A DNA stretch of 64,000 nucleotides from JACMLC01 sp963817025 (GTDB taxonomy: Bacteria; Acidobacteriota; Blastocatellia; Pyrinomonadales; Pyrinomonadaceae): contig CAWFML010000005.1 of assembly GCA_963817025.1 (NCBI GenBank), positions 1,178,001 to 1,242,000 of the forward strand. Direction: 5' to 3'. How positions within the stretch are numbered: position 1 is the first letter of the stretch; each line of letters starts with the position of its first letter. The notes beneath the pieces are model-generated. The model ran no database searches, had not been told where the DNA came from, and worked only from the letters and a program-made list of their open reading frames with translations. The position numbers and the translations under genes are program-made. Shown here piece after piece: positions 24,344 through 32,197 of the stretch.

Positions 24344-25192
24344 TCAGGGACGCGGCCTCAACTCCGCGCCGGTAATTTCGCCCGTCACAATATCAAGATA
24401 GATAACCAGCCCCAAAACCCGCTCGACAGTGATTTCCCAGACAAGATGAATTTCCAATGTCGCAGGCTGGCCCGCACGCTCGACCGGATAAATAGCCTGC
24501 TCACGAACATTGATTTTATCATCCGCCATGACCGTTAAGGTTTGACTGTTGCCGCTCGCGTCCGTGTAAGTGGCTGTGCGTCCGACGACCGTTTCGGCGG
24601 CCTTTTCCGGCGTCAGGCGTGGGCCAATGCCCGCAAAAGAGCGGCGTATATTCTCTACATCGGGAATGCATGTGCTGTGGATTTGCAATACACGCCTGTC
24701 CGGCGCAAAGCTGATACGCACATCGCCATAGCCGCCGCGCACCGGATAGCGAAAAGGTCTCTGCTCATACAGAGCTTCTTTAACGCCGTCCGCGCCGTCA
24801 ATTCTCTGTACCAGCGAGAGACGCTGCCGGTCTGTGCAGAGCAGCGGCCCGGTCTCCGCTATGAAGCGGCGCAGTGCTTCGCGCGTCTCTTCTTCAGTCA
24901 TCGGCACGCCCTCTCCGACCTTCGGCAGGTACAAAGGCTCAGGCATTTGTGGAAGCCTGCGGATGGTCAGAGTCACTGGCTGGAATTCGGGCGCGGGAGC
25001 GTTCGTGATGCCCTGTGCGCGCGTCAGGCTCGCCCATGCCGCAAGCGCAGCATCAAGCCTCGCGCTGTCTTCCGTCAGAAGAATCTGAGCGGACTGCTCA
25101 TCTGCGCGCGGCCCTGCGGCATCGGGCGCAGGGTTCGTCGCGCATGAAGACAGACACGCGATGAACATGACGGACAGCATCGCTCTCATCAA
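24344..25192 (-). CDS. putative lipoprotein of unknown function
   Basis: A 282-residue exported protein. The frame extends to 25399, but the N-terminus MRAMLSVMFIACLSSCATNP starting at 25192 is a typical lipoprotein signal with lipobox LSSC; ATG at 25231 is the alternative. The rest is a mixed domain with LTEDSARLDAALAAWASLT, EALRRFIAETGPLLCTDRQR and a C-terminal beta-rich part (LEIHLVWEITVERVLGLVIY then LDIVTGEITGAELRP). The end resembles a PepSY-like module, a weak suggestion. I recognise no family. It is divergent from the gene at 25406. Confidence 0.65.
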   Translation of the reverse strand: MMRAMLSVMFIACLSSCATNPAPDAAGPRADEQSAQILLTEDSARLDAALAAWASLTRAQGITNAPAPEFQPVTLTIRRLPQMPEPLYLPKVGEGVPMTEEETREALRRFIAETGPLLCTDRQRLSLVQRIDGADGVKEALYEQRPFRYPVRGGYGDVRISFAPDRRVLQIHSTCIPDVENIRRSFAGIGPRLTPEKAAETVVGRTATYTDASGNSQTLTVMADDKINVREQAIYPVERAGQPATLEIHLVWEITVERVLGLVIYLDIVTGEITGAELRPRP

Positions 25193-25351
25193 TCGTGAAG
25201 GCTGCTTATCTAGCGGGCGCGGACATGGCATGCTACAAAACTCTGGTCCAATAAGTTCGGAAAAACTTTGCGTTGAGCAGATAACACGGAAGATTATACT
25301 CAATAACGCGGCGCGCACAATCAGGCAATCATCAGAGGCAGGCGGATTGCA

Positions 25352-25382
25352 TTGGCTTAGCTGGCGTCGCGCGGCGTATAAT
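25352..25382 (+). promoter_or_regulatory. putative promoter of the zinc-ribbon/rlmB operon
   Basis: A perfect TATAAT lies at 25377-25382 with TTGGCT at 25352-25357, 19 bases upstream. A ribosome binding site GGAGG (25391-25395) follows, ahead of the TTG start at 25406. Confidence 0.5.
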
Positions 25383-25405
25383 CTGCCGCCGGAGGTCATA
25401 AATTT

Positions 25406-26440
25406 TTGCCAGAAGAACAGGAATCAGTGCCCTTGTGGGATGAGGACAAGCCACTGCGCTCTGAGCCGCGCGGTTTTTCGCCGGAACAAATGCTCGCCTG
25501 CGAAGCTTGCCAGAGGGCCAACCCGCCGACGCGCACAAACTGTCTCTACTGCGGCGCAATCCTGCCGGTCAAAGATTCCGCAGAGCTTTTCGTGAAGCCC
25601 GTGCTGCGCCCGTTAGAGAATTGGGAGCAAGGGTTTAATACCATTCTGTTGCCCGCTGATGAGCAGCCCTCGCATGATTCTGTCTGGAAAATCGCAGACC
25701 TCTTACAGTTGGAGGCGGAGGACATCAAGCGCATCGTGACCTCCGGCAAGCCCCTGCCGCTGGCCCGCGCCGCCACGGAGGAAGAGGCCGCTGTGATTGA
25801 AAAGCGGCTTGATACGTTGGGCTTCAAAATCTTAGTCATCCCCGATAAAGAATTGGATATGCATCCTCCAAAACGCCTGCGCGCGATGGAGTTAAAGGAC
25901 GACTCGGTTGTCTTTTATCCGGCGGGAGGTCAGGGCGGCGAGCAGGTCATGTGGAAGGATATTGTGCTGCTCGTGGCCGGGCGTCGCGTGGTGCGAAAGC
26001 TCGAAGTCGCGGAGCGGCATGTGAAGAAGAATGAAAGAGAGATAGTCAATTCGCGCGAGCTGAGCGCGGACGAACCGCGTTTGGATTTGTATGCCGCGCG
26101 CGATGAGGGCGGATGGCGTGTGAGTTTAGACCATTTCGATTTTTCATGTCTGGGCCAATCGAAGACTCTTGTGGCGGCGAAGAATTTTCAGACGCTGACG
26201 GAGAAGTTGCGCGAGCGCGCGACAGGCGCGGCGTATGATGATTCGTACCAGCGAGTGCGGAATCTGTTGACGCTCGTCTGGCCGCTCGAACAGCATACTG
26301 AATCGCGCGGCTTGCGCAAGCAGGGCATTGGCCGCGTCAACATGGAGGCGGTCACGACCAGCGACAACGAAACGCAGTTCACGCGTTACTCACGACTGCA
26401 ATACTATCTCAGGCTGCGACAGATTGGATTGAAGGTATGA
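25406..26440 (+). CDS. zinc-ribbon protein of unknown function
   Basis: A 344-residue soluble protein. The start is TTG 25406, supported by GGAGG 10 bases upstream and a TATAAT box. Residues about 32-50 form a four-cysteine ribbon (CEACQRANPPTRTNCLYCG). The rest has NTILLPADEQPSHDSVWKIA, a helical part (LLQLEAEDIKRIVTSGKPLP) and a beta-rich part resembling a pleckstrin-like fold (MELKDDSVVFYPAGGQGGEQ, VMWKDIVLLVAGR). I do not recognise a named family. It overlaps rlmB by ATGA, so its expression is coupled to rRNA methylation. The Cys motif may bind zinc in an RNA- or protein-contacting role. Confidence 0.75.
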   Translation: MPEEQESVPLWDEDKPLRSEPRGFSPEQMLACEACQRANPPTRTNCLYCGAILPVKDSAELFVKPVLRPLENWEQGFNTILLPADEQPSHDSVWKIADLLQLEAEDIKRIVTSGKPLPLARAATEEEAAVIEKRLDTLGFKILVIPDKELDMHPPKRLRAMELKDDSVVFYPAGGQGGEQVMWKDIVLLVAGRRVVRKLEVAERHVKKNEREIVNSRELSADEPRLDLYAARDEGGWRVSLDHFDFSCLGQSKTLVAAKNFQTLTEKLRERATGAAYDDSYQRVRNLLTLVWPLEQHTESRGLRKQGIGRVNMEAVTTSDNETQFTRYSRLQYYLRLRQIGLKV

Positions 26441-27324
26441 GCCGCAACGACGAGCGCAAGCGATTCCGCGAAGCACGCACGACGCAACGCGAGCAGGACG
26501 CGCGTGGACATAACGAGCTGGCGACGGCTTCACATTCCCATATCACAAAGGCTGCGAGCGCGGTGCAGATTTACGGCGTCGCGCCTGTGCTGGAAGTCTT
26601 GCGCGCGGCCTCGCGGCCCATCGAACACATCACGATTGCAGAGGGCGCGCATCCCGCGAGGCTCAAAGAGTTGTTGGAACTGGCCCATACAGCGCAAGTG
26701 CCCGTGCGTCGCGCTCCGCGCTCGATGCTCGCGCGGATGGCTGGCGCGGGCGCGAATCATCAGGGCATTATCGCCACCTTAGCGGCTGCGAGATATAAGG
26801 ATGCGTATGAGTTGCTTGATCTTCTAGGCTCGCGCGTCGGCACACATCGTCAGCCGCTCGCAGTCGTGCTGGACGGAGTGGAAGACCCGCGCAATCTGGG
26901 AGCGATTTTGCGGACGGTCGAATGCGCTGGCGGCGATGGCGTTTTTATTCCCGAACGCCGCGCGGCGGGTCTGACGGACACTGTCGCTAAAGCCGCCGCA
27001 GGAGCTTTGGAGCATGTGCCTGTGGCACGCGCGGCCAATCTCTCGCGCCTGATAGAAGAGTTGAAGGAGCGAAATATCTGGACTGTGGGAACGAGCGCGG
27101 AGGCGGAAACGGATTACACTGCATGGGATTGGACGGGAGCCTGCGCGGTTTTTTTCGGCGGCGAAGGAGCGGGCTTGCACAGGCTTGTGAGTGAACGTTG
27201 TGATGCGCTGGTGCGTATACCCGTCATGGGCCATATCACTTCGCTCAATGTCAGCGTCGCGGCAGGCGTCGTGCTTTACGAAGCCGTGCGGCAGCGTGCG
27301 GCGAAAAAGGCTCTTCATGATTGA
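26437..27324 (+). CDS. rlmB: 23S rRNA (guanosine-2'-O)-methyltransferase, RlmB type
   Basis: A 295-residue SPOUT (TrmH) family enzyme expected to methylate the ribose of G2251 in the 23S rRNA P-loop using S-adenosylmethionine. The substrate-binding N-terminal domain shows IYGVAPVLEVLRAASRPIEH. The knotted catalytic domain has VVLDGVEDPRNLGAILRTVE, FFGGEGAGLHRLV and IPVMGHITSLNVSVAAGVVL, the three SPOUT motifs. An extra Arg-rich leader of about 35 residues precedes the domain. The start overlaps the previous stop. The RNA target is inferred from the family. Confidence 0.88.
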   Translation: MSRNDERKRFREARTTQREQDARGHNELATASHSHITKAASAVQIYGVAPVLEVLRAASRPIEHITIAEGAHPARLKELLELAHTAQVPVRRAPRSMLARMAGAGANHQGIIATLAAARYKDAYELLDLLGSRVGTHRQPLAVVLDGVEDPRNLGAILRTVECAGGDGVFIPERRAAGLTDTVAKAAAGALEHVPVARAANLSRLIEELKERNIWTVGTSAEAETDYTAWDWTGACAVFFGGEGAGLHRLVSERCDALVRIPVMGHITSLNVSVAAGVVLYEAVRQRAAKKALHD

Positions 27325-27339
27325 AGGAGAATCAAACAC

Positions 27340-27894
27340 ATGTTTTGTCCCAAATGCGCTACGCAAAACACTGACGGAGCAAGATTCTGTCGCTCGTGCG
27401 GCGCGGACGTAAGCCTCGTTTCACAGGCGATGACGGGCAACATGCCCGCAGCTTATCCGGCGCGGACGGATGACGATGATGATGAGCGTTCTCAACGTCG
27501 CCGCAGGCGCGACAAGCATCCTAGTTGTGAGGGAGGCATCCGAAATATTTTTGTAGGCATCGGCTTTCTCTGCGTCGCAGTCGCTCTTGCTTATTCTCCG
27601 ATAGGCAGAATGTGGTGGTACTGGATGCTGATTCCCGGTTTCTCCATGATCGGCGGCGGCGTGGCGGAATACATGCGCTCGAAGAATGCGCAGAGGGAAA
27701 TTCCGGCGCAGCCCAACCAGTCGCCGGCACAGATGCCGCGCTCCGCATTTGCGGGCGACCTTCCGCCGCGCAGCACCTCGGAACTGATGCCGCAACCGCC
27801 GAGCGTGACAGAAGGCACGACACGTCATCTGGGCGCAGAAGGGCCGACCAAAATCTTCAGCGCGCCGGTCGAGCGCCCGAAGCAGCAGCCATAA
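27340..27894 (+). CDS. zinc-ribbon membrane protein
   Basis: A 184-residue protein that starts with a zinc ribbon (MFCPKCATQNTDGARFCRSC), followed by an acidic-basic linker (DDDDDERSQRRRRRDKH) and two close transmembrane helices at about 68-110 (IFVGIGFLCVAVALAYSPIG and WMLIPGFSMIGGGVAEYM). A Pro/Gln-rich tail ends the protein. AAGGAGAATCAAACAC precedes the ATG. Many proteins of this plan occur in Acidobacteriota with unknown role. It follows rlmB by 15 bases and is probably co-transcribed. Confidence 0.75.
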   Translation: MFCPKCATQNTDGARFCRSCGADVSLVSQAMTGNMPAAYPARTDDDDDERSQRRRRRDKHPSCEGGIRNIFVGIGFLCVAVALAYSPIGRMWWYWMLIPGFSMIGGGVAEYMRSKNAQREIPAQPNQSPAQMPRSAFAGDLPPRSTSELMPQPPSVTEGTTRHLGAEGPTKIFSAPVERPKQQP

Positions 27895-27909
27895 AATGAG
27901 GGTGTCAGG

Positions 27910-27981
27910 GATAGGGTGCCGGGTGTCGAAAAAGCAAAATCCTTTTTCCCTACACCAGGCATTCTATCCCCGGCACCCTTT
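27910..27981. repeat. intergenic hairpin, family F (degenerate)
   Basis: GATAGGGTGCCGGGTGTCGA and AAAAGC are answered by TTTTTCCCTACACCAGGCAT plus TCTATCCCCGGCACCC. The right side is a partial duplication (CACCAGGCATTCTATC inserted), so the arms pair imperfectly. It is related to 433-481. Confidence 0.6.
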
Positions 27982-27982
27982 C

Positions 27983-28011
27983 TTGCGCGCACATTTCGCG
28001 CGCTGTATAGT
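27983..28011 (+). promoter_or_regulatory. putative cysK promoter
   Basis: TTGCGC (27983-27988) and TATAGT (28006-28011) are 17 bases apart. The start codon lies 38 bases further on, with AAAGGA as ribosome binding site. No T-box or other riboswitch-like fold is visible in the short leader. Confidence 0.5.
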
Positions 28012-28049
28012 CAACGAAACTTAGTGGATTTTAAGAAAGGAATTTTCGC

Positions 28050-28991
28050 ATGCCGCAACGTCCGAAGATTGCAGACAACATGCTTGAGTTGATTGGCTAT
28101 ACGCCGCTGGTGCGTCTCAATCGTATCCCATATCCGGGTTCAGCAGAGATAATCGCCAAGCTCGAATCGCAGAATCCGATGGACTCTGTCAAAGACCGCA
28201 TCGGCGCAGCGATGATCGAAGCCGCAGAACGCGAAGGCAAAATCACACCGGGAGAGACTGTCATCATCGAGCCGACTTCGGGCAACACGGGCATCGCGCT
28301 CGCCTTTGCGGCGACGGTCAAAGGCTACAAACTCATCGTCACGATGCCTGACACTGTGACTGAAGAGAGGCGGCGCGTGCTGACGGCTCTGGGCGCGGAA
28401 GTTATCCTGACGCCGGGCGCGGAAGGCATGAAGGGCGCGATCAAAAAGGCTGCGGACATGACGGAGGAGATAGAGCATAGTTGGACGCCCGGCCAGTTTG
28501 ATAATCCGGCCAACCCGGAAGTCCACAGGCGCACGACTGCCGAAGAGATTTTGGAAGACACGGACGGGCGGCTTGATGCTTTCATCGCGGGCGTCGGCAC
28601 AGGCGGCACGATTGCAGGCGTCGGCAAAGTCTTGAAGGAAAGAATTGGCCCACAGGTGCGCGTCATTGCCGTCGAGCCTGCTTCTTCGCCAATCCTCTCA
28701 GGGGGCGAAGCCGGGCCAAACAAGATTCAGGGCATCGGCGCAGGCTTTGTCCCGCGCAACTATGACCCGTCAGTCGTAGACAGTGTGATGACTGTTGATT
28801 ACGGCGATGCTGTGGAGATGGCTAGGCGTTTGGGACGCGAAGAGGGAATCTTCTGCGGTATCTCTTCGGGCGCGATTACATGGGCCGCGCGCGAAGTGGC
28901 GAAGGAACTCGGCGAGGGCCAGCGCGTGGTCTCGATCATCTGCGATTTCGGTGAGCGGTATCTCTCGCATGAGCTTTTCGCGGCACAGTGA
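28050..28991 (+). CDS. cysK: cysteine synthase (O-acetylserine sulfhydrylase)
   Basis: A 313-residue PLP enzyme that makes L-cysteine from O-acetylserine and sulfide in the cytoplasm. The PLP lysine is K48 in NPMDSVKDRIGAAMI. The substrate loop TSGNTGIALAFAA lies near 75, the phosphate-binding GVGTGGTIAGVGK near 185, and IQGIGAGFVPRN near 228. Length and motifs fit the CysK rather than the CBS or CysM group. AAAGGA precedes the ATG. No cysE or sulfate genes are adjacent; it appears monocistronic between two repeat elements. Confidence 0.94.
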   Translation: MPQRPKIADNMLELIGYTPLVRLNRIPYPGSAEIIAKLESQNPMDSVKDRIGAAMIEAAEREGKITPGETVIIEPTSGNTGIALAFAATVKGYKLIVTMPDTVTEERRRVLTALGAEVILTPGAEGMKGAIKKAADMTEEIEHSWTPGQFDNPANPEVHRRTTAEEILEDTDGRLDAFIAGVGTGGTIAGVGKVLKERIGPQVRVIAVEPASSPILSGGEAGPNKIQGIGAGFVPRNYDPSVVDSVMTVDYGDAVEMARRLGREEGIFCGISSGAITWAAREVAKELGEGQRVVSIICDFGERYLSHELFAAQ

Positions 28992-29357
28992 GATTTTATA
29001 AAAATGCCACGGAGACACAGAGTCAAGGAGAAAGACGTTAAGTAGAAGGTCAGTTTCAAAAATGGCAAAGAAAAAGACATGTTCCCGCAAAGGCGCAAAG
29101 ACGCAAAGGAAGACGCCAAGAAATCATTCAAGATAGATTACTGCTCAACCTCTTTGCGACTTGTCTTCTTTGCGCCACCAGCGCCTTTGCGGGAGATTCC
29201 TTCGTGATAATGACACATGCCAGAATTTCAAACTGACCCGCTACCAGCGTTCAGAAAGGTTCTTCTATAAATCTCTGTGGCTAATCAACTGTCCGAACTT
29301 TCAGCCGGAGGCGATGCTGCGTCGAAATAATGCGTGCATCGCCTCTCAGCGTCTTTG
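28992..29357. other. 366-base spacer, repeat element only
   Basis: Apart from the family E element (29042-29255), this spacer holds two fragments of a CCACGGAGACACAGAG/CTCTGTGGCTAA pair near 29007 and 29273. They may be the outermost arms of the same composite. No gene is supported. The leader of the next gene is AT-rich but lacks a recognisable promoter. Confidence 0.6.
29042..29255. repeat. composite intergenic repeat, family E with outer arms
   Basis: The inner arms TTCCCGCAAAGGCGCAAAGA and CTTTGCGCCACCAGCGCCTT plus TGCGGGA enclose a core with CTTTGCGACTTGTC. Outer words GTAGAAGGTCAGTTTCAAAA (29042) and TTTCAAACTGACCCGCTACC (29226) are inverted relative to each other. The layout matches 3113-3342 and 46243-46440. 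Confidence 0.7.
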
Positions 29358-30914
29358 ATGAGAGAGAAAAGCACAGCGCAAATTTGTGTGCCGGTTTGTG
29401 TGCCGCGCGCGAGTGAAATCGCGTTGGCAATCGAGCGCGCAGCAAAGGTTGCAGACCTCATAGAGCTACGGCTTGACTGCTTGACCGCCAGAGAATTTTC
29501 CGCGATAGAGTACGAGCTTCCGCGTTTATTCAAAGACAACTTGCTGCCAATTATTTTTACCCTGCGACCGGCAGAGCAGGGCGGGCATCGGGAATTGGAG
29601 CAGTTGACGCGCCTGCAATTCCGGGCCGCCGCCAGCCGCCTGACGGTCTGGGGCAACAAGCATTATATGGACATCGAACTGGATATGGCGCGCGGCCTGA
29701 CACAGGCAGAGCCATACCTTGTCTCGCCGGAATGGAATCGCGTCATCTGTTCGTATCATGACTTTGTAGGCGTCCCGCAAGACCTCGAACAAATCTACGA
29801 ACGCATGGCCGGAACTAAAGCCAGTATCCTGAAGATAGCCGTGCAGGCAGATGACATCACGGATTGCCTCGCAGTGCTCAGCCTGCTCGAACGCGCGCGT
29901 GTTGAAGACCGCGAGATGATTGCCATTGCGATGGGCGGGGCGGGAATCTTAACAAGGATTCTTGGCCCTGCGCGCGGTGCGTTTCTCACATACGGCTCGC
30001 TCGATGCGGAGCAGGCGACCGCGCCGGGCCAGCTTAGTGCAACAGATTTAATAGACCTGTACAGGATTCGCCAGCTAGACGAGGAAACAGAAATCACTGG
30101 CCTTGTGGGCCAGCCCGTCATGCATTCCATCTCTCCGCAGATACACAACACGGCTTTCGCACGCAACTCGATCAATGCCGTCTATATTCCGTTCGAGGTT
30201 TCCAGTCTTAAAGATTTTATGAGGCGCATGGTGCAGCCGCGCACGCGCGAGCTTGATTGGAAACTGCGCGGCCTGAGCGTGACCGCGCCGCACAAACGCG
30301 ACATCATGCAGTATCTGGATTGGATAGAGCCGTCGGCGCACGAGATCGGCGCGGTCAATACCGTCGTCATCGAAGGCGAAGAGTTGTTTGGTTACAACAC
30401 GGATGCGCGTGCCGCTCTCGCGCCTCTGCATGAAGTCGTTGATTTGAAAGGCGCGCGTGTGGCCGTCATCGGCGCGGGCGGCGCGGCGCGTGCGCTGCTA
30501 TGGAGCCTGCGCGAAGCGTGCGCGCGTGTTACTGTATTTGCGCGAAAGCTTGAGAGAGCGATGGAGACTGCGCTCGCCTTCGATGCGGATTATGCATCTT
30601 TGGAAGGGGCAAGCTTTGGTGAGTTTGAGGTGGTTGTGAATGCGACGCCGCTCGGCACGCGCGGGCGGAAGGAAGATGAAACGGTTGCTGTGGCAAGCCA
30701 GCTTAGCGGGGCAGGGGTGGCGTATGATCTCGTTTACAATCCGATTGAAACTCGCTTCCTGCGCGAAGCGCAAGCAGCAGGCTGCAAAAATATCGGCGGT
30801 CTACAGATGCTCGTTGCACAGGCCGCCGCCCAGTTTGAGTTATGGACCGGCACAGATGCTCCGCTCGCAGCCATGAGGGAAGCAGCTTTAGGAGCAGTGA
30901 CGAGTGACAGGTGA
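29358..30914 (+). CDS. bifunctional 3-dehydroquinate dehydratase / shikimate dehydrogenase
   Basis: A 518-residue fusion for steps 3 and 4 of the shikimate pathway. ATG 29358 (MREKSTAQICVPVC) is preferred over 29334. Residues 1-235 are a type I dehydratase: ADLIELRLDCL, the catalytic His in NRVICSYHDF, and the Schiff-base Lys in ASILKIAVQADD. Residues about 245-518 are an AroE dehydrogenase: GLVGQPVMHSISPQIHN, catalytic Lys in LSVTAPHKRD, NTDARAAL, and the NADP loop VIGAGGAARALLW. Fusion allows direct hand-off of dehydroshikimate. Such fusions are standard in plants and some bacteria. The last residues (VTSDR) are encoded by a family B repeat. Confidence 0.93.
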   Translation: MREKSTAQICVPVCVPRASEIALAIERAAKVADLIELRLDCLTAREFSAIEYELPRLFKDNLLPIIFTLRPAEQGGHRELEQLTRLQFRAAASRLTVWGNKHYMDIELDMARGLTQAEPYLVSPEWNRVICSYHDFVGVPQDLEQIYERMAGTKASILKIAVQADDITDCLAVLSLLERARVEDREMIAIAMGGAGILTRILGPARGAFLTYGSLDAEQATAPGQLSATDLIDLYRIRQLDEETEITGLVGQPVMHSISPQIHNTAFARNSINAVYIPFEVSSLKDFMRRMVQPRTRELDWKLRGLSVTAPHKRDIMQYLDWIEPSAHEIGAVNTVVIEGEELFGYNTDARAALAPLHEVVDLKGARVAVIGAGGAARALLWSLREACARVTVFARKLERAMETALAFDADYASLEGASFGEFEVVVNATPLGTRGRKEDETVAVASQLSGAGVAYDLVYNPIETRFLREAQAAGCKNIGGLQMLVAQAAAQFELWTGTDAPLAAMREAALGAVTSDR

Positions 30915-30971
30915 CGAGTGACAATCAAGAAGTTGTTTTAGCTTGTCACTCATCATTCGACACTTGTCGCT
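30895..30971. repeat. intergenic inverted repeat, family B
   Basis: GTGACGAGTGACAGGTGACG and AGTGACAA are answered by TTGTCACTCATCATTCGACA and CTTGTCGC. The left arm encodes the last residues and the TGA stop of the aroD-aroE fusion gene, which indicates the repeat replaced or extended the original 3' end. Confidence 0.8.
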
Positions 30972-30979
30972 GAATTAAA

Positions 30980-31999
30980 ATGGAAGAGCGATATAGCAGG
31001 CAGATTTTATTTGCGGGAATTGGGGCGGCAGGGCAGCGGCGGCTGCTCGATGCGCGGGTTGGGATTATCGGGTGCGGGGCTTTGGGGTCGTCGCAGGCAG
31101 AGGCTCTGGCGCGTGCTGGAATAGGCCGCTTGCGTATTGTGGACAGGGATTTTGTAGAAGCTTCAAATCTGCAACGGCAGACGATGTTCACGGAGAGCGA
31201 CGCGCGCGAGCGTCTTCCAAAGGCTGTGGCCTGCGTCAATCGCATCTCGCGCATCAATTCAGAGATTGAAGTTGAAGCGGAAGTGCTCGATGTCAATCGC
31301 GCGAACATCGAGCGATTGATACGGGATTGCGATGTAGTGCTTGATGGAACGGATAATTTTGCGACGCGCTATTTAATCAACGATGCCTGCGTCAAGCATC
31401 GCGTCAACTGGATTTACGGCGCGGCGGTCGCCTCCTACGGAGTGACTATGACTATCCGCCCGCACGCGACGCCGTGCCTGCGCTGCATTTTTGAGGAAGC
31501 GCCTCCGGCTGGGAGCGCGGAGACCTGTGACACTTCGGGCGTCATCATGCCGATTATCAGCATGGTCACAGCCGTGCAGGTCAGCGAAGCTCTGAAACTG
31601 CTGGTGGGCCAGACAGAGAAGCTGCATAATTCTTTGATGCAGTTTGATGTGTGGAGCAACGAGTGGCGCAGAATCAAACTCAAATCACCGTCGCCGGATT
31701 GCCAGACCTGTGGGCTTGGAAAGTACGAAACGCTTGAGGCCGAAGACGTTGAGTTTGCAGCCGTGCTATGTGGCCGCAACGCCGTGCAGATTTCTCCGCC
31801 GAAACCGGCGCGCATCAATCTGGAAGCGTTGTCGGATAAGCTGCGCGCCCTCGGCGAAGTCAAAGTTAACGATTACCTGCTGCGCTTTCGTGCAGGGGAT
31901 TACGAGCTGACCGTCTTTCAAGATGCGCGCTCTATCATACGCGGCACGGATGACATGGCAACGGCGCGCTCGCTCTATGCGAAGTATGTCGGCACATGA
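30980..31999 (+). CDS. ThiF/MoeB/HesA-family adenylyltransferase (E1-like)
   Basis: A 339-residue enzyme that adenylates the C-terminal glycine of a ubiquitin-like sulfur carrier (ThiS or MoaD type). The nucleotide loop is VGIIGCGALGSSQAEALARA, followed by DRDFVEASNLQRQTMF. LDGTDNFATRYLIND is the adenylation region. The candidate catalytic Cys is in AETCDTSGV near 183. Two CxxC pairs (PCLRC and CQTC) bind structural zinc. A C-terminal extension of about 80 residues lacks the rhodanese domain of MOCS3-like enzymes. No carrier, thi or moa gene is adjacent, so the pathway is undecided. Confidence 0.88.
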   Translation: MEERYSRQILFAGIGAAGQRRLLDARVGIIGCGALGSSQAEALARAGIGRLRIVDRDFVEASNLQRQTMFTESDARERLPKAVACVNRISRINSEIEVEAEVLDVNRANIERLIRDCDVVLDGTDNFATRYLINDACVKHRVNWIYGAAVASYGVTMTIRPHATPCLRCIFEEAPPAGSAETCDTSGVIMPIISMVTAVQVSEALKLLVGQTEKLHNSLMQFDVWSNEWRRIKLKSPSPDCQTCGLGKYETLEAEDVEFAAVLCGRNAVQISPPKPARINLEALSDKLRALGEVKVNDYLLRFRAGDYELTVFQDARSIIRGTDDMATARSLYAKYVGT

Positions 32000-32030
32000 A
32001 GCAAAGCAATTTCAAAACTCAAGCGGCAGA

Positions 32031-32137
32031 TTCACGCAACTCTTTGCGCCTCCGGTTTTATCTTCGCGCCTTTGCGAGAAACACCGACGGTTCACGCAAA
32101 GGCGCAAACACAGAAAGACTCAAGGCGCAAAGAGGTT
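32031..32137. repeat. rearranged family E repeat
   Basis: TTCACGCAACTCTTTGCGCC and TCGCGCCTTTGCGAGAAACA are followed by GGTTCACGCAAAGGCGCAAA and AAGGCGCAAAGAGGTTGAG. The E words are present but in an altered order with two small hairpins. TTTCAAAACTC at 32010 resembles the outer arm seen elsewhere. Confidence 0.55.
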
Positions 32138-32197
32138 GAGTGGGTTGAATTGAACTCTAACGAAGAATTAGCTGCAATCTGAATCAGATTCCTGAAC